Notes under the pieces: generated by a model | Seen by the model: the letters and a program-made list of their open reading frames with translations, nothing else | Told to the model about the DNA's origin: nothing | Database searches by the model: none | Assembly (NCBI GenBank): GCA_023389425.1 | Contig: JAEWEK010000257.1 | Location: forward strand, 1 to 30,360 | Direction: 5' to 3' | From: Pseudomonadota bacterium | Lineage (GTDB): Bacteria; Pseudomonadota; Gammaproteobacteria; Burkholderiales; Burkholderiaceae_D | Length of the DNA stretch: 30,360 nucleotides | Shown: positions 8,619 through 16,399 of the stretch, piece after piece | How the letters are laid out: every line of letters begins with the position of its first letter | Numbering within the stretch: the stretch's first letter is position 1 | Program-made: the position numbers and the translations under genes

Positions 8619-8900
8619 TCAGCGCTCGCTGAAGATGGCGTCGTAGCCGTCGCGGCTTTCCTCGGTGTCCTGCAGCTCGTCGACCAGGCCGAGGTCGTCC
8701 AGCTCCTCGACCGCGTTCATGAAACTGTTGGCCTTGGCGGCGCCGATCAGGCGGTAGATCTCGCCGGCCTCGTTGCGCACCCCGATCAGCATTTTTTCCT
8801 TGCGCACTTCATCGACGGTGGCCACGTCCAGCAGCAGGTTGCCGATGATGTGCTTGTCGAAATGGGCGGGCTTTTTGCCCTCGAGCAGCGTGGTTTTCAA
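8619..8900 (-). CDS. Small acidic protein of unknown function, coupled to the MarR gene
   Basis: A 93-residue protein that I do not recognise. It starts (M)KTTLLEGKKPAHFDKHIIGN, then LLLDVATVDEVRKEKMLIGV, then RNEAGEIYRLIGAAKANSF, and ends with an acidic tail (ELDDLGLVDELQDTEESRDGYD). No signal peptide, membrane helix or cysteine is present. The TTG at 8900 is chosen because a strong AAGGAG (8912-8907) sits six bases upstream; a GTG at 8906 that overlaps the MarR stop (GTGA) is the alternative but would touch the Shine-Dalgarno. The gene follows marR with almost no gap, so translation is probably coupled. The function could be linked to whatever the MarR protein controls. Confidence 0.75.
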   Translation of the reverse strand: MKTTLLEGKKPAHFDKHIIGNLLLDVATVDEVRKEKMLIGVRNEAGEIYRLIGAAKANSFMNAVEELDDLGLVDELQDTEESRDGYDAIFSER

Positions 8901-8902
8901 GA

Positions 8903-9355
8903 TCACTCCTTTGCGTGCGGTATTGCCGAGGCGTCGTGCATGCGTTGCCGCAGTGTGCCGAGCGCTTCGTCCAGCTTGTCGAAATCGGTCGCGCCGTAGG
9001 CCGCGAACAGGGTTTTGCCGTGCGCGACGACCTTGGGGAAGACTTCGCGGAACAGGGCGTCGCCGGCCGGCGTCAGGCGCACGTAGAAGGAACGCTTGTC
9101 GCCGCTGTTGCGGCAGCGCTCGACCACGCCCTTCTGCTCCAGCCGCTCGATCACCCCGGTCAGCGTGCCCTTGGTGATGAGCGTGCGCTCGCCCAGTTCC
9201 TTGTAGCTCATGCCGTCCGTGTTGCCGAGCGTGGCGACAATGTCGAACTGGGCGTGCGTCAGCCCACACGAGCGAACGAATTCACCCGCATGCCGTTCGA
9301 AACCCTGCATGCATTCCGCCAGCAGCCGGACGCTGCGTAAGTAACGTTCCCCCAT
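8903..9355 (-). CDS. MarR-family transcriptional regulator
   Basis: A 150-residue winged-helix regulator. The central region reads LTHAQFDIVATLGNTDGMSY (first helices), then KELGERTLITKGTLTGVIERLEQKG (recognition helix), then VVERCRNSGDKRSFYVRLTPAG (the wing with the D-x-R-x-F signature), between N- and C-terminal dimerisation helices. The frame is open much further upstream on this strand, but that part overlaps the divergent transporter gene; the ATG at 9355 fits the family length. A TATAAT box (9367-9362) again leaves six bases before the ATG. MarR proteins commonly repress themselves and a divergent neighbour, here the EamA transporter 94 bp away; no clear palindromic operator was found in that gap. 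Confidence 0.92.
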   Translation of the reverse strand: MGERYLRSVRLLAECMQGFERHAGEFVRSCGLTHAQFDIVATLGNTDGMSYKELGERTLITKGTLTGVIERLEQKGVVERCRNSGDKRSFYVRLTPAGDALFREVFPKVVAHGKTLFAAYGATDFDKLDEALGTLRQRMHDASAIPHAKE

Positions 9356-9361
9356 GGACCG

Positions 9362-9367
9362 ATTATA
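9362..9367 (-). promoter_or_regulatory. -10 box of the marR gene (possible leaderless start)
   Basis: A perfect TATAAT on the minus strand (9367 to 9362), six bases before the ATG at 9355. Geometry is identical to that of the HDOD gene at 8561-8566. No good -35 was found. Confidence 0.45.
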
Positions 9368-9449
9368 CCGCGCCCCCTTGCAGCTCAGCCGCCGGCTCGC
9401 GGTGCGCCCCGGTGTTACCATAGACCTTTTGCCAATCGAATAGTTTCCG

Positions 9450-10361
9450 ATGCCGCTACAGAACCGCCGCCTGTCCGGCATCCTCGCCCTGTTGATCGTC
9501 ACCCTGGTGTGGGGCACGACCTTCCCCGCCATGAAGGCGCTGACGGCCAATTTCACGCCGGTGTGGATCATCTTCGTGCGCTTCGCGATGGCGGCGGTGC
9601 TGCTGGCACCCTTCCTTTGGCGGGCCGAACGGGGCGACCTGCGCGCGGGCATGCTGCTCGGCTTCGTGTTGTTTTTCTGCTTCGTGTCGCAGGTCGAGGG
9701 CCTCGCGCTGACCAGTTCCAACCGCAACGCCTTCATCTGCGGGCTGAACGTACTGGTGGTGCCGCTGCTGGGCGTGCTCGGCGGGCGCATGCCGGAAAAG
9801 CGCATCCTGCTGGCGCTGGTGCTGGCCATCGCCGGCCTGGCCGCGCTGTGCTGGGACGGCGGCGCCTGGGGCCGCGGCGACACGCTGGCGCTGCTGTCGG
9901 CGCTGTCCTTCGGCGTCTACGTCAAGATCATGGAAGTGCGCACCCAACAGGCCACGCGCCTGCTGTCGGTGACGGCGGCGCAGATCCTCACCGTGGCCGT
10001 GTGCGCCGCGCTGTGGCTGGCATTGCGCGAGGCGCCGCGCGGGCCCGAGGACATCGCCAACTACTGGACCTACCTCGCCCAGCACACCGGCAAGTACTGG
10101 ATCAATTTCGCCTACCTGGGCGTGGTCGCGACGGCGGCCATCATCTCGCTGCAGACCTGGGGCCAGTCGCGCACCACCGCCAACGAGGCGGCCGTGATGT
10201 ACTCCTTCGAGCCGGGCGCGGCGGCCGTATTCGGCTTCTTCTGGCTGGGCGAGGCCTTGACCGCGCGGGGCTGGCTCGGCGCGGCCTTGTTGATCTCCGG
10301 TATGATAGTCAGTCAATGGAATTCCGAGAGCCGTCCGGCCGGCGCGCTCGCCCCCGAGTAA
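9450..10361 (+). CDS. EamA/DMT-family transporter
   Basis: A 303-residue inner-membrane protein with ten predicted hydrophobic helices in two EamA repeats. The first repeat opens LALLIVTLVWGTTFPAMKAL, and the N-terminal half has the EamA-type pattern SSNRNAFICGLNVLVVPLLG. The second repeat contains ALLSALSFGVYV and ends YSFEPGAAAVFGFFWLGEAL, both family hallmarks. Drug/metabolite transporters of this type usually export amino acids or small metabolites; the substrate cannot be read from sequence. It is divergent from marR, which may control it. A possible -10 box (TATGAT, 10301-10306) for the next gene lies inside its 3' end. Confidence 0.92.
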   Translation: MPLQNRRLSGILALLIVTLVWGTTFPAMKALTANFTPVWIIFVRFAMAAVLLAPFLWRAERGDLRAGMLLGFVLFFCFVSQVEGLALTSSNRNAFICGLNVLVVPLLGVLGGRMPEKRILLALVLAIAGLAALCWDGGAWGRGDTLALLSALSFGVYVKIMEVRTQQATRLLSVTAAQILTVAVCAALWLALREAPRGPEDIANYWTYLAQHTGKYWINFAYLGVVATAAIISLQTWGQSRTTANEAAVMYSFEPGAAAVFGFFWLGEALTARGWLGAALLISGMIVSQWNSESRPAGALAPE

Positions 10362-10382
10362 TGAAGCTTCCCCCTTGCCACG

Positions 10383-11324
10383 ATGCCGCAAGCTGACCTG
10401 TCCATCCTGGCGCAGGAAAGGCCGCTGCGCATCCTGCTGCTGGACGCCGGCGCGCCCGACACCCTGAGCTGGTCCGGCCTGTACCAGCCGCTGCGCATGG
10501 CCGCCAAGATCGTCGGCCCCGAGCGCCTGCACGTGGACGTGCGCAGTCCCGACAAGTTCGGCGCCGACGGCGCGCGGCCCTGGCACCTGGTGCTGCTGGT
10601 GGCGGACGAGTCCGAGAGCGCCCTGAAGCCGGCCAATATGCGTGCGCTGGTGGCGCGCTGCCGCGCCGCGCCGTTCTGGGGCGGGGTGGGCGCCGGCGTG
10701 CTGTGGCTGGCCGATGCCGGCGCGCTGGGCGGCGTGCGCGCGGCGCTGCCCTGGTCGCTGTACGTGGAAGCGGGCGACAGCGCCGATTCGGCGGTGTTCA
10801 CGCCGCATCTTTATGAAATCGACGGCAACCGGCTGACCTGTTCCGGCGGCGCGGCCAGCATCGACTTCGCGCTCACGCTGGTGGAGCTGTTTTTCGGCGC
10901 GACGGTACAGGCGCAGGTGAGGGAAGTGCTGTGCGTGGACCGGGTGCGCGGGCCGGACGAGCGGCAGCGGGTGGCGCTGCAGGCGCGCTTCGGCGCGCTG
11001 CAACCCAAGCTGACCGAGGCGGTGACCCTGATGGAGGCGAATATCGAGGAGCCGCTGTCGACCGATGACATCGCGCAGCTGGCGGGGATTTCGCGGCGCC
11101 AGCTGGAGAGGTTGTTCAAGCAATACCTCGGCACGCTGCCGTCCCGCTACTACCTGGAGCTGCGCCTGCAACGGGCGCGGCAGTTGCTGCTCGATACCAA
11201 TCATTCGATCGTGCAGGTGGGGCTGATGTGCGGGTTTTCGTCGGGCTCGCACTTTTCCACGGCCTTCGGCGCCTTGTTCGGCAATACGCCGCGCGAGGAG
11301 CGCCAGCGCAAGCTGGGCCAGTAA
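10383..11324 (+). CDS. AraC-type (GlxA/ArgR-like) regulator, probable regulator of the ast cluster
   Basis: A 313-residue regulator with an N-terminal DJ-1/PfpI-like domain (about residues 14-170) and a C-terminal AraC DNA-binding domain with two helix-turn-helix units: LSTDDIAQLAGISRRQLERL (225-244) and HSIVQVGLMCGFSSGSHFST (274-293). The GlxA-type domain lacks the usual elbow cysteine (GVGAGVLWLADAG at 101-113), so it should sense rather than catalyse. In pseudomonads the ArgR of this same architecture activates arginine uptake and the aru (AST) operon in response to arginine. Here the gene lies 242 bp upstream of astC in the same direction, and the astC promoter holds a matching ArgR-like repeat. 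The identity as ArgR is therefore a strong inference from architecture plus context. A REP-like repeat follows the stop. Confidence 0.85.
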   Translation: MPQADLSILAQERPLRILLLDAGAPDTLSWSGLYQPLRMAAKIVGPERLHVDVRSPDKFGADGARPWHLVLLVADESESALKPANMRALVARCRAAPFWGGVGAGVLWLADAGALGGVRAALPWSLYVEAGDSADSAVFTPHLYEIDGNRLTCSGGAASIDFALTLVELFFGATVQAQVREVLCVDRVRGPDERQRVALQARFGALQPKLTEAVTLMEANIEEPLSTDDIAQLAGISRRQLERLFKQYLGTLPSRYYLELRLQRARQLLLDTNHSIVQVGLMCGFSSGSHFSTAFGALFGNTPREERQRKLGQ

Positions 11325-11326
11325 AC

Positions 11327-11436
11327 CGTCGTTCCCGCGCAGGCGGGGAGCCATGCTGAGCCAGCGAGCCTGCGGCAGTGCCATTTCGACCACTCGAGCT
11401 GTCTGTGGATCCCCGCCTGCGCGGGGACGACGATGG
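11327..11436. repeat. REP-like inverted repeat between the regulator and astC
   Basis: The left arm (11327-11360, with GTTCCCGCGCAGGCGGGGAG) and the right arm (11401-11436, with ATCCCCGCCTGCGCGGGGAC) are inverse copies of the same unit as at 2592-2696. It starts three bases after the regulator stop and ends about 24 bases before the ArgR-like operator. Confidence 0.8.
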
Positions 11437-11459
11437 CTGCGGCCAAAAATGAAAATGCC

Positions 11460-11502
11460 TGTCGCAGATTGAAAAGAACTTGCCACTTGGCGTTCCTATA
11501 AT
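11460..11502 (+). promoter_or_regulatory. astC promoter with ArgR-like operator
   Basis: The -10 box is a perfect TATAAT (11497-11502); the -35 region at 17 bp (AAGAAC) is poor, as expected for an activated promoter. Upstream is TGTCGC-N8-AA (11460-11475), which equals the half-site described for the AraC-type ArgR of Pseudomonas aeruginosa. Exactly 21 bases later is a weaker half-site, TGCCAC (11481-11486), abutting the -10. The 21-base direct-repeat spacing matches the known operator design (recalled, not looked up). The predicted start is near 11509. Confidence 0.6.
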
Positions 11503-11565
11503 TGCTTGACTGCGCGGCAGAGGTGTCCGCGCATCCCCTATTGATACGATTTGGATGAGGAAACC

Positions 11566-12810
11566 ATGAACGCAAAGCTTGATTCGGGTGTCACAACGCG
11601 GCCTGTCACTCGGCAGACCTTCGACGAGGTCCTCGTCCCGACCTACGCCCCGGCCAATTTCGTCCCGGTGCGCGCTTCGGGCCTGGACGTGTGGGACCAG
11701 GAAGGCAAGCACTACCTCGATTTCACCTCCGGTATCGCCGTGTGCTCGCTGGGCCACGCGAACCCGGTGCTGAACGCGGCCCTCACCAAGCAGATGCAGA
11801 ACGGCTGGCACTTCTCCAACGCCTACACCAACGAGCCGGTGCTGCGCCTGGGGATCGCCCTGACCGAAGCCACCTTCGCCGACCGCGCCTTCTTCTGCAA
11901 CTCCGGCGCCGAAGCCAACGAAGCCGCCCTCAAGCTGGCGCGCAAGTACGCGCACGCCAAGTTCGGCCCGCACAAGTCGCGCATCGTATCCTGCCTGGCG
12001 TCCTTCCATGGCCGTACCCTGTTCACGGTCTCGGTGGGCGGCCAGTCGAAATACACCGAAGGCTTCGAGCCGCTGCCCCCGGAAATCAAGCACATCAACT
12101 ACAACGACATCGAATCCGCGCGCGCCGCGATCAGCGATGACGTCTGCGCAGTGATCGTCGAGCCGATCCAGGGCGAAGGCGGCGTGATCCCGGGCGACCT
12201 CGCCTTCCTGAAGGAGCTGCGCGCGCTGTGCGACAAGACCGGCGCCCTGCTGATCTTCGACGAAGTGCAGTCGGGCGTGGGCCGCACCGGCGCGCTGTTC
12301 GATTACATGAACGTCGGCGTCACCCCGGACATCCTCACGTCCGCCAAGGCGCTCGGCAACGGTTTCCCGATCGGCGCCATGTTGACCACCAACGAGATCG
12401 CCCAGCAGTTCAACGTCGGCGCCCATGGCACCACCTACGGCGGCAACCCGCTGGCCGCGACCGCCGCCCTGACCGTGCTGGACGAGATGTCCAAGCCGGG
12501 CTTCTTCGACCGCGTCAAGGAAGCTTCCGCCAAGATCTTCGCCAACCTGGAAAAGCTCGCGGCCGATTACCCGCAGCTGTTCGGCCAGGTGCGCGGCAAG
12601 GGCCTGCTGATCGGCCTGCCGATGGCCGATGCGCAGAAGGGCAAGGCCAAGGACTACACCAAGCTCGCCGAGAAGCTCGGCCTGATGCTGCTGGTGGCCG
12701 GCCCCGACGTCGTGCGCCTGGCGCCGCCGCTGGTGGTGTCGGACGCGCAGATCGCCGATGCCGACCGCATCATGCGCCAGGCCGCGGACGAGTTCCTGAA
12801 GGCGGCGTAA
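11566..12810 (+). CDS. astC: Succinylornithine (acetylornithine) aminotransferase AstC
   Basis: AstC is the PLP enzyme that transfers the amino group of N2-succinylornithine to 2-oxoglutarate, third step of the AST pathway; the family often also uses acetylornithine. The 414-residue product shows fold-type I class III aminotransferase motifs: YLDFTSGIAVCSLGHANP, FFCNSGAEANEAALKLARKY (PLP phosphate binding), SFHGRTLFT, VEPIQGEGG, FDEVQSGVGRTG with D232, and TSAKALGNGFPIGA with the Schiff-base K261. ATG 11566 is chosen over the upstream in-frame TTG (11551) because the intervening GAGGA is the Shine-Dalgarno. Being first of the ast genes, downstream of the ArgR-like operator, supports the catabolic role over biosynthetic ArgD. 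Confidence 0.95.
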   Translation: MNAKLDSGVTTRPVTRQTFDEVLVPTYAPANFVPVRASGLDVWDQEGKHYLDFTSGIAVCSLGHANPVLNAALTKQMQNGWHFSNAYTNEPVLRLGIALTEATFADRAFFCNSGAEANEAALKLARKYAHAKFGPHKSRIVSCLASFHGRTLFTVSVGGQSKYTEGFEPLPPEIKHINYNDIESARAAISDDVCAVIVEPIQGEGGVIPGDLAFLKELRALCDKTGALLIFDEVQSGVGRTGALFDYMNVGVTPDILTSAKALGNGFPIGAMLTTNEIAQQFNVGAHGTTYGGNPLAATAALTVLDEMSKPGFFDRVKEASAKIFANLEKLAADYPQLFGQVRGKGLLIGLPMADAQKGKAKDYTKLAEKLGLMLLVAGPDVVRLAPPLVVSDAQIADADRIMRQAADEFLKAA

Positions 12811-12822
12811 CGGCCTTTCCCC

Positions 12823-12840
12823 GGGCCGGCGCGCCGGCCC
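12823..12840. repeat. Perfect GC palindrome between astC and aruF
   Basis: GGGCCGGCGCGCCGGCCC is an 18-base perfect palindrome that folds in RNA to a 7-bp stem with a CGCG loop. It lies in the 56-bp gap between astC and aruF and has no T-tract. It may protect or set apart the upstream astC message, which is inference. Confidence 0.6.
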
Positions 12841-12866
12841 AAGCCCGCACTCTTTTGGGAGTTCAC

Positions 12867-13892
12867 ATGTTTGTAGTCCGTCCGGTGGAACGCGCGGATG
12901 TCGGCGCCCTTGAGACCCTGGCCGCGCTGCCGATGCCCGGCGTGCACACGCTGCCGCGCACGCGCGAGAAGCTGGAGGCCTCGGTCGAGCGCTCGCTCGC
13001 CTCGTTCGGCGCGCATGTCGACATCCCCAGCGAAGAGTCGTACATGTTCGTGCTGGAGGACGCCGCCACCGGCGAGATCGCCGGCACCGCCGCGATCCAC
13101 GCCTCGGCCGGCTCCAACGGCACCTACTTCGCCTTCCGCAACGACGTGATCCAGCAGGTCTCGCGCGACCTGAACATCAGCCACAGCGTGCACGCGCTGA
13201 CGCTGTGTTCCGAACTGACCGCCTACTCGCAACTGTCGGGCTTCTATGCCAAGCAGGGCAGCGGCGCCGAGGCCGCGCTGCTGTCGCGCGCCCGCCTGCT
13301 GTACGCGGTGCTGGCGCCGCACCGTTTCGGCGACCGCTTCTTCGTGCCGCTGGCCGGGCGCAGCGACGGCGCCGGCCAGTCGCCGTTCTGGAATGCGCTG
13401 GGCCGCAAATTCTTCAAGATGGATTTCCTCGAAGCCGAGCGCATCATCGGCGGTTCGCGCAATCGCACCCTGATCCTGGAACTGATGCCGCACTATCCGG
13501 TGTACGTGCCGCTGCTGCCGGGCGACGCGCAGGCCGCGATGGGCCAGATCCATCCCAGCGGCCAGCTCGCGTTCAACCTGCTGGCCGAGGAAGGGTTCGA
13601 GGCGGACGAATACATCGACATCTTCGACGGCGGCCCGATCCTGCAGGCGCACAAGAGCGCGCTGCGCTCGTTCTCCGGTTCGATGATGCGGCGCGTCGCC
13701 ACCACCGAAAGGCTGGCGGCCGCGCGCGAATCGCTGGTCAATTATGCGGTGGCGCGCAGCGAGCAGCAGTTCCGCGCCATCACCGTGGCCGCGCCGCCGG
13801 TCGAAACCGGCGACGCCATCCACCTGCCGCGCGACGCCCAGCAGGCGCTGCGCGTCGAGCCGGGCGAGAACGTCATCTGCGTCAGAATCTGA
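12867..13892 (+). CDS. aruF: Arginine/ornithine N-succinyltransferase, alpha subunit
   Basis: The alpha subunit of the two-subunit arginine N-succinyltransferase known from pseudomonads, which succinylates arginine (and ornithine) with succinyl-CoA to start the pathway. The 341-residue protein opens FVVRPVERADVGALETLA and shares with its neighbour the stretches YMFVLED, LGRKFFKMDF, ILELMPHYPVYVPLLP and GQIHPSG, where H229 falls at the position of the AstA catalytic histidine. The segment that reads LFLSPEYR in AstA is replaced by TAYSQLSGFYAKQGSG here, consistent with the divergent alpha type. The ATG has a good Shine-Dalgarno (GGGAG, 12857-12861). The next gene starts 10 bases after its stop. 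Confidence 0.94.
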   Translation: MFVVRPVERADVGALETLAALPMPGVHTLPRTREKLEASVERSLASFGAHVDIPSEESYMFVLEDAATGEIAGTAAIHASAGSNGTYFAFRNDVIQQVSRDLNISHSVHALTLCSELTAYSQLSGFYAKQGSGAEAALLSRARLLYAVLAPHRFGDRFFVPLAGRSDGAGQSPFWNALGRKFFKMDFLEAERIIGGSRNRTLILELMPHYPVYVPLLPGDAQAAMGQIHPSGQLAFNLLAEEGFEADEYIDIFDGGPILQAHKSALRSFSGSMMRRVATTERLAAARESLVNYAVARSEQQFRAITVAAPPVETGDAIHLPRDAQQALRVEPGENVICVRI

Positions 13893-13902
13893 GAGGGGCA
13901 AC

Positions 13903-14937
13903 ATGCTCGTAATCCGTGCCATCCAAGCGCAAGACCTCGACGCCCTGATCGACATGGCGCGCCAGGTCGGCAGCGGCATGACCACCCTCAAGCCGGACCG
14001 CGAGATGCTGGGCGCGCGCGTCGACTGCGCGGTCGCGTCCTTCGCCGGGACCATCCCGCCGCAAGAGCGCGACTACATGTTCGTGATGGAAGACACCGAT
14101 GCCGGCCGTATCGTCGGCATTTGCGCGATCAAGGGCGCGGTCGGCCTCACCGAGCCGTTCTACAACTACCGCATCGGCACCCTGGTGCACTCCAGCCGCG
14201 AACTGAACGTGTTCACGCGCATGGACACGCTGTACCTGTCGAACGACCTGACCGGCTCCACCGAACTGTGCTCGCTGTTCCTGTCGCCGGAATACCGCTC
14301 GGGCTACAACGGCAAGTGGCTGTCCAAGAGCCGCTTCCTGTTCATCGCCCAGTTCCAGCAGATGTTCACCGAGAAGATCATCGCCGAGATGCGCGGCTTC
14401 CAGGCCGACGACGGCACCAGCCCTTTCTACGAGGGCCTGGGCCGGCACTTCTTCAAGATGGACTTCAACCACGTCGACGGCCTGACCGCGCTGGGCAAGA
14501 AGTCCTTCATCGCCGAACTGATGCCGCGCCAGCCGCTGTACGTGGCCTACCTGCCGCAGGATGCGCAGGACGTGATCGGCCAGGTACACCGCTCGACCCT
14601 CCCGGCGCGCAAGCTGCTGGAGGCGGAAGGCATGCACTACGAAGGCTACATCGACATCTTCGACGCCGGCCCGGTGCTGCAGGGCCGCGTGGCCGAGCTG
14701 CGCGCGGTGCGCGACAGCGTGCTGGCCACGGCGGAAGAGGGCAAGGCGGCGGACGATGCCGACTACATGCTGGTGTCGAACACCGAGCTGCACGATTTCA
14801 GGATGGTGCTGGCGCGCGGCGTGCCGGGCGAGGCGCGTGTCGCGCTGACGGCGCAGGAGCTGTCGCTGCTTCACTGCCGCGCGGGCGACCAGGTGCGCAC
14901 GCTGGCGCTCAACGTTAGGAAGAACACGAATGGCTAA
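13903..14937 (+). CDS. astA: Arginine N-succinyltransferase, beta (AstA/AruG) subunit
   Basis: A 344-residue GNAT-fold succinyltransferase, equal in length to E. coli AstA. Landmarks are MLVIRAIQAQDLDALIDMA, GFYNYRIG-like NYRIGTLVHSSRELNVF (89-104), TGSTELCSLFLSPEYRSG (118-134), LGRHFFKMDF (179-188), ELMPRQPLYVAYLP (205-218), and GQVHRSTLPA with the catalytic H229. With the alpha subunit it probably forms a heteromeric enzyme, as in Pseudomonas. A strong GAGGGG precedes the ATG. Its end overlaps the astD start by eight bases, so the genes are translationally linked. Confidence 0.95.
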   Translation: MLVIRAIQAQDLDALIDMARQVGSGMTTLKPDREMLGARVDCAVASFAGTIPPQERDYMFVMEDTDAGRIVGICAIKGAVGLTEPFYNYRIGTLVHSSRELNVFTRMDTLYLSNDLTGSTELCSLFLSPEYRSGYNGKWLSKSRFLFIAQFQQMFTEKIIAEMRGFQADDGTSPFYEGLGRHFFKMDFNHVDGLTALGKKSFIAELMPRQPLYVAYLPQDAQDVIGQVHRSTLPARKLLEAEGMHYEGYIDIFDAGPVLQGRVAELRAVRDSVLATAEEGKAADDADYMLVSNTELHDFRMVLARGVPGEARVALTAQELSLLHCRAGDQVRTLALNVRKNTNG

Positions 14938-16399
14938 TCTGTCGAATTACATCCACGGCGAATGGCAGGCCGGCAGCGGCGCGCCGCTGGCGACGACCGA
15001 TCCGTCCACCGGCCGCCAGACCTGGACGAGCAATGAGTCCACCGCCGCCGACGTGGCGCGCGCCGCGCAGGCCGCGCACGACAGCTTCGAGGCCTGGGCG
15101 CTTGCCCCGCTGGAGCAGCGCATCGCCATCTGCCAGCGCTTCCGCGACCTGCTCAAGGAGCATTCCGAGGAACTGGCCGCCACCATCGCCGAGGAAGTCG
15201 GCAAGCCCTTGTGGGAAGCCCGCACCGAAGTGGCGACCATGGCCAACAAGATCGATATCTCGGTCGCTTCGTACAACTCCCGCACCGGCGAGAGCGCGGC
15301 CAAGGTCGCTGACGGCAATGCCGTGCTGCGCCACCGTCCGCACGGCGTGTTCGCCGTGTTCGGGCCGTACAACTTCCCGGGCCACCTTCCCAACGGGCAC
15401 ATCGTACCGGCCCTCATCGCCGGCAATACGCTGGTCTTCAAGCCCAGCGAATACGCGCCGCGCACCGCCGTGAAGACGGTGCAGCTGTGGCAGCAGGCCG
15501 GCCTGCCGGCGGGCGTGCTCAATCTCGTCAACGGCGGCCGCGACACCGGCATCGCGCTGGGCCGGAATCCGCTGGTCGACGGCGTGCTGTTCACCGGCAG
15601 CAGCCAGACCGGCGCCGCGCTGCACCGCCAGTTCGCGGGCCAGACCGGCAAGCTGCTGGCGCTGGAAATGGGCGGCAACAATCCGCTGGTGGTGTGGGAC
15701 GTGCAGGACATCGACGCCGCCGTCCACCACGCCGTGATGTCGGCCTTCATCTCGGCCGGCCAGCGCTGCACCTGCGCGCGCCGCCTCATCGTGCAGGACA
15801 CGCCGCAAGGGCAAGCCTTCATCGAGCGCCTGGTCGAGGTGGCGGGCAAGCTGCAGGTCGGCCCGTCGAACGCCGAGCCGCAGCCTTTCATGGGGCCGGT
15901 GGTGTCGGCCGCCGTCGCCGCGAACCTGGTCAAGGCGCAGGAAGCGATGGAAGCCAAGGGCGGCAAGGTGCTGCTGCGCATGCGCCAGCCGGATCCAAAC
16001 GCCGGCTTCGTCACCGCCGGCATCGTCGACGTGAGCGATGCGCAGGCGATCCCCGACGAGGAGTGGTTCGGTCCGCTGCTGCAGGTGATCCGCGTGCAGG
16101 ACTTCGACGCCGCGATCAAGGCCGCCAACGCCACCGAATTCGGCCTTGCCGCCGCATTGCTGTCGCCGTCGGAAGAACTGTGGAAGCGCTTCGCCGTGCG
16201 CGCCCGCGCCGGCATCGTCAACTGGAACCGCCCGACCACCGGCGCGGCCAGCTCGGCGCCGTTCGGCGGGGTCGGCAAGTCCGGCAACCACCGTCCAAGC
16301 GCCTACTATGCGGCGGATTACTGCGCCTATCCGGTCGCCTCGATCGAGACGCCGACCATCGAGATGCCGGCCAAGCTGTCTCCGGGGCTGGTGTTCTGA
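14930..16399 (+). CDS. astD: N-succinylglutamate 5-semialdehyde dehydrogenase AstD
   Basis: AstD oxidises succinylglutamate semialdehyde to succinylglutamate with NAD+. The 489-residue protein is a standard aldehyde dehydrogenase: [20 protein letters not shown] with N148, [10 protein letters not shown] for the cofactor, FTGSSQTG as the nucleotide turn, LEMGGNNPL with the general base E246, and [11 protein letters not shown] with the nucleophile C280. Length matches the family (about 490). It overlaps the 3' end of the beta subunit gene and shares a TGATG stop-start junction with astB, which points to tight co-translation. Confidence 0.96.
   Translation: MANLSNYIHGEWQAGSGAPLATTDPSTGRQTWTSNESTAADVARAAQAAHDSFEAWALAPLEQRIAICQRFRDLLKEHSEELAATIAEEVGKPLWEARTEVATMANKIDISVASYNSRTGESAAKVADGNAVLRHRPHGVFAVFGPYNFPGHLPNGHIVPALIAGNTLVFKPSEYAPRTAVKTVQLWQQAGLPAGVLNLVNGGRDTGIALGRNPLVDGVLFTGSSQTGAALHRQFAGQTGKLLALEMGGNNPLVVWDVQDIDAAVHHAVMSAFISAGQRCTCARRLIVQDTPQGQAFIERLVEVAGKLQVGPSNAEPQPFMGPVVSAAVAANLVKAQEAMEAKGGKVLLRMRQPDPNAGFVTAGIVDVSDAQAIPDEEWFGPLLQVIRVQDFDAAIKAANATEFGLAAALLSPSEELWKRFAVRARAGIVNWNRPTTGAASSAPFGGVGKSGNHRPSAYYAADYCAYPVASIETPTIEMPAKLSPGLVF

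Noticed and set aside
11484..11508. A sigma-54 promoter for astC (TTGGC and TTGCT near 11487-11506)
   Set aside because: The GG and GC elements are 13 bases apart instead of 10; the perfect TATAAT between them with the ArgR-like repeat is a better explanation, although E. coli astC uses sigma-54.
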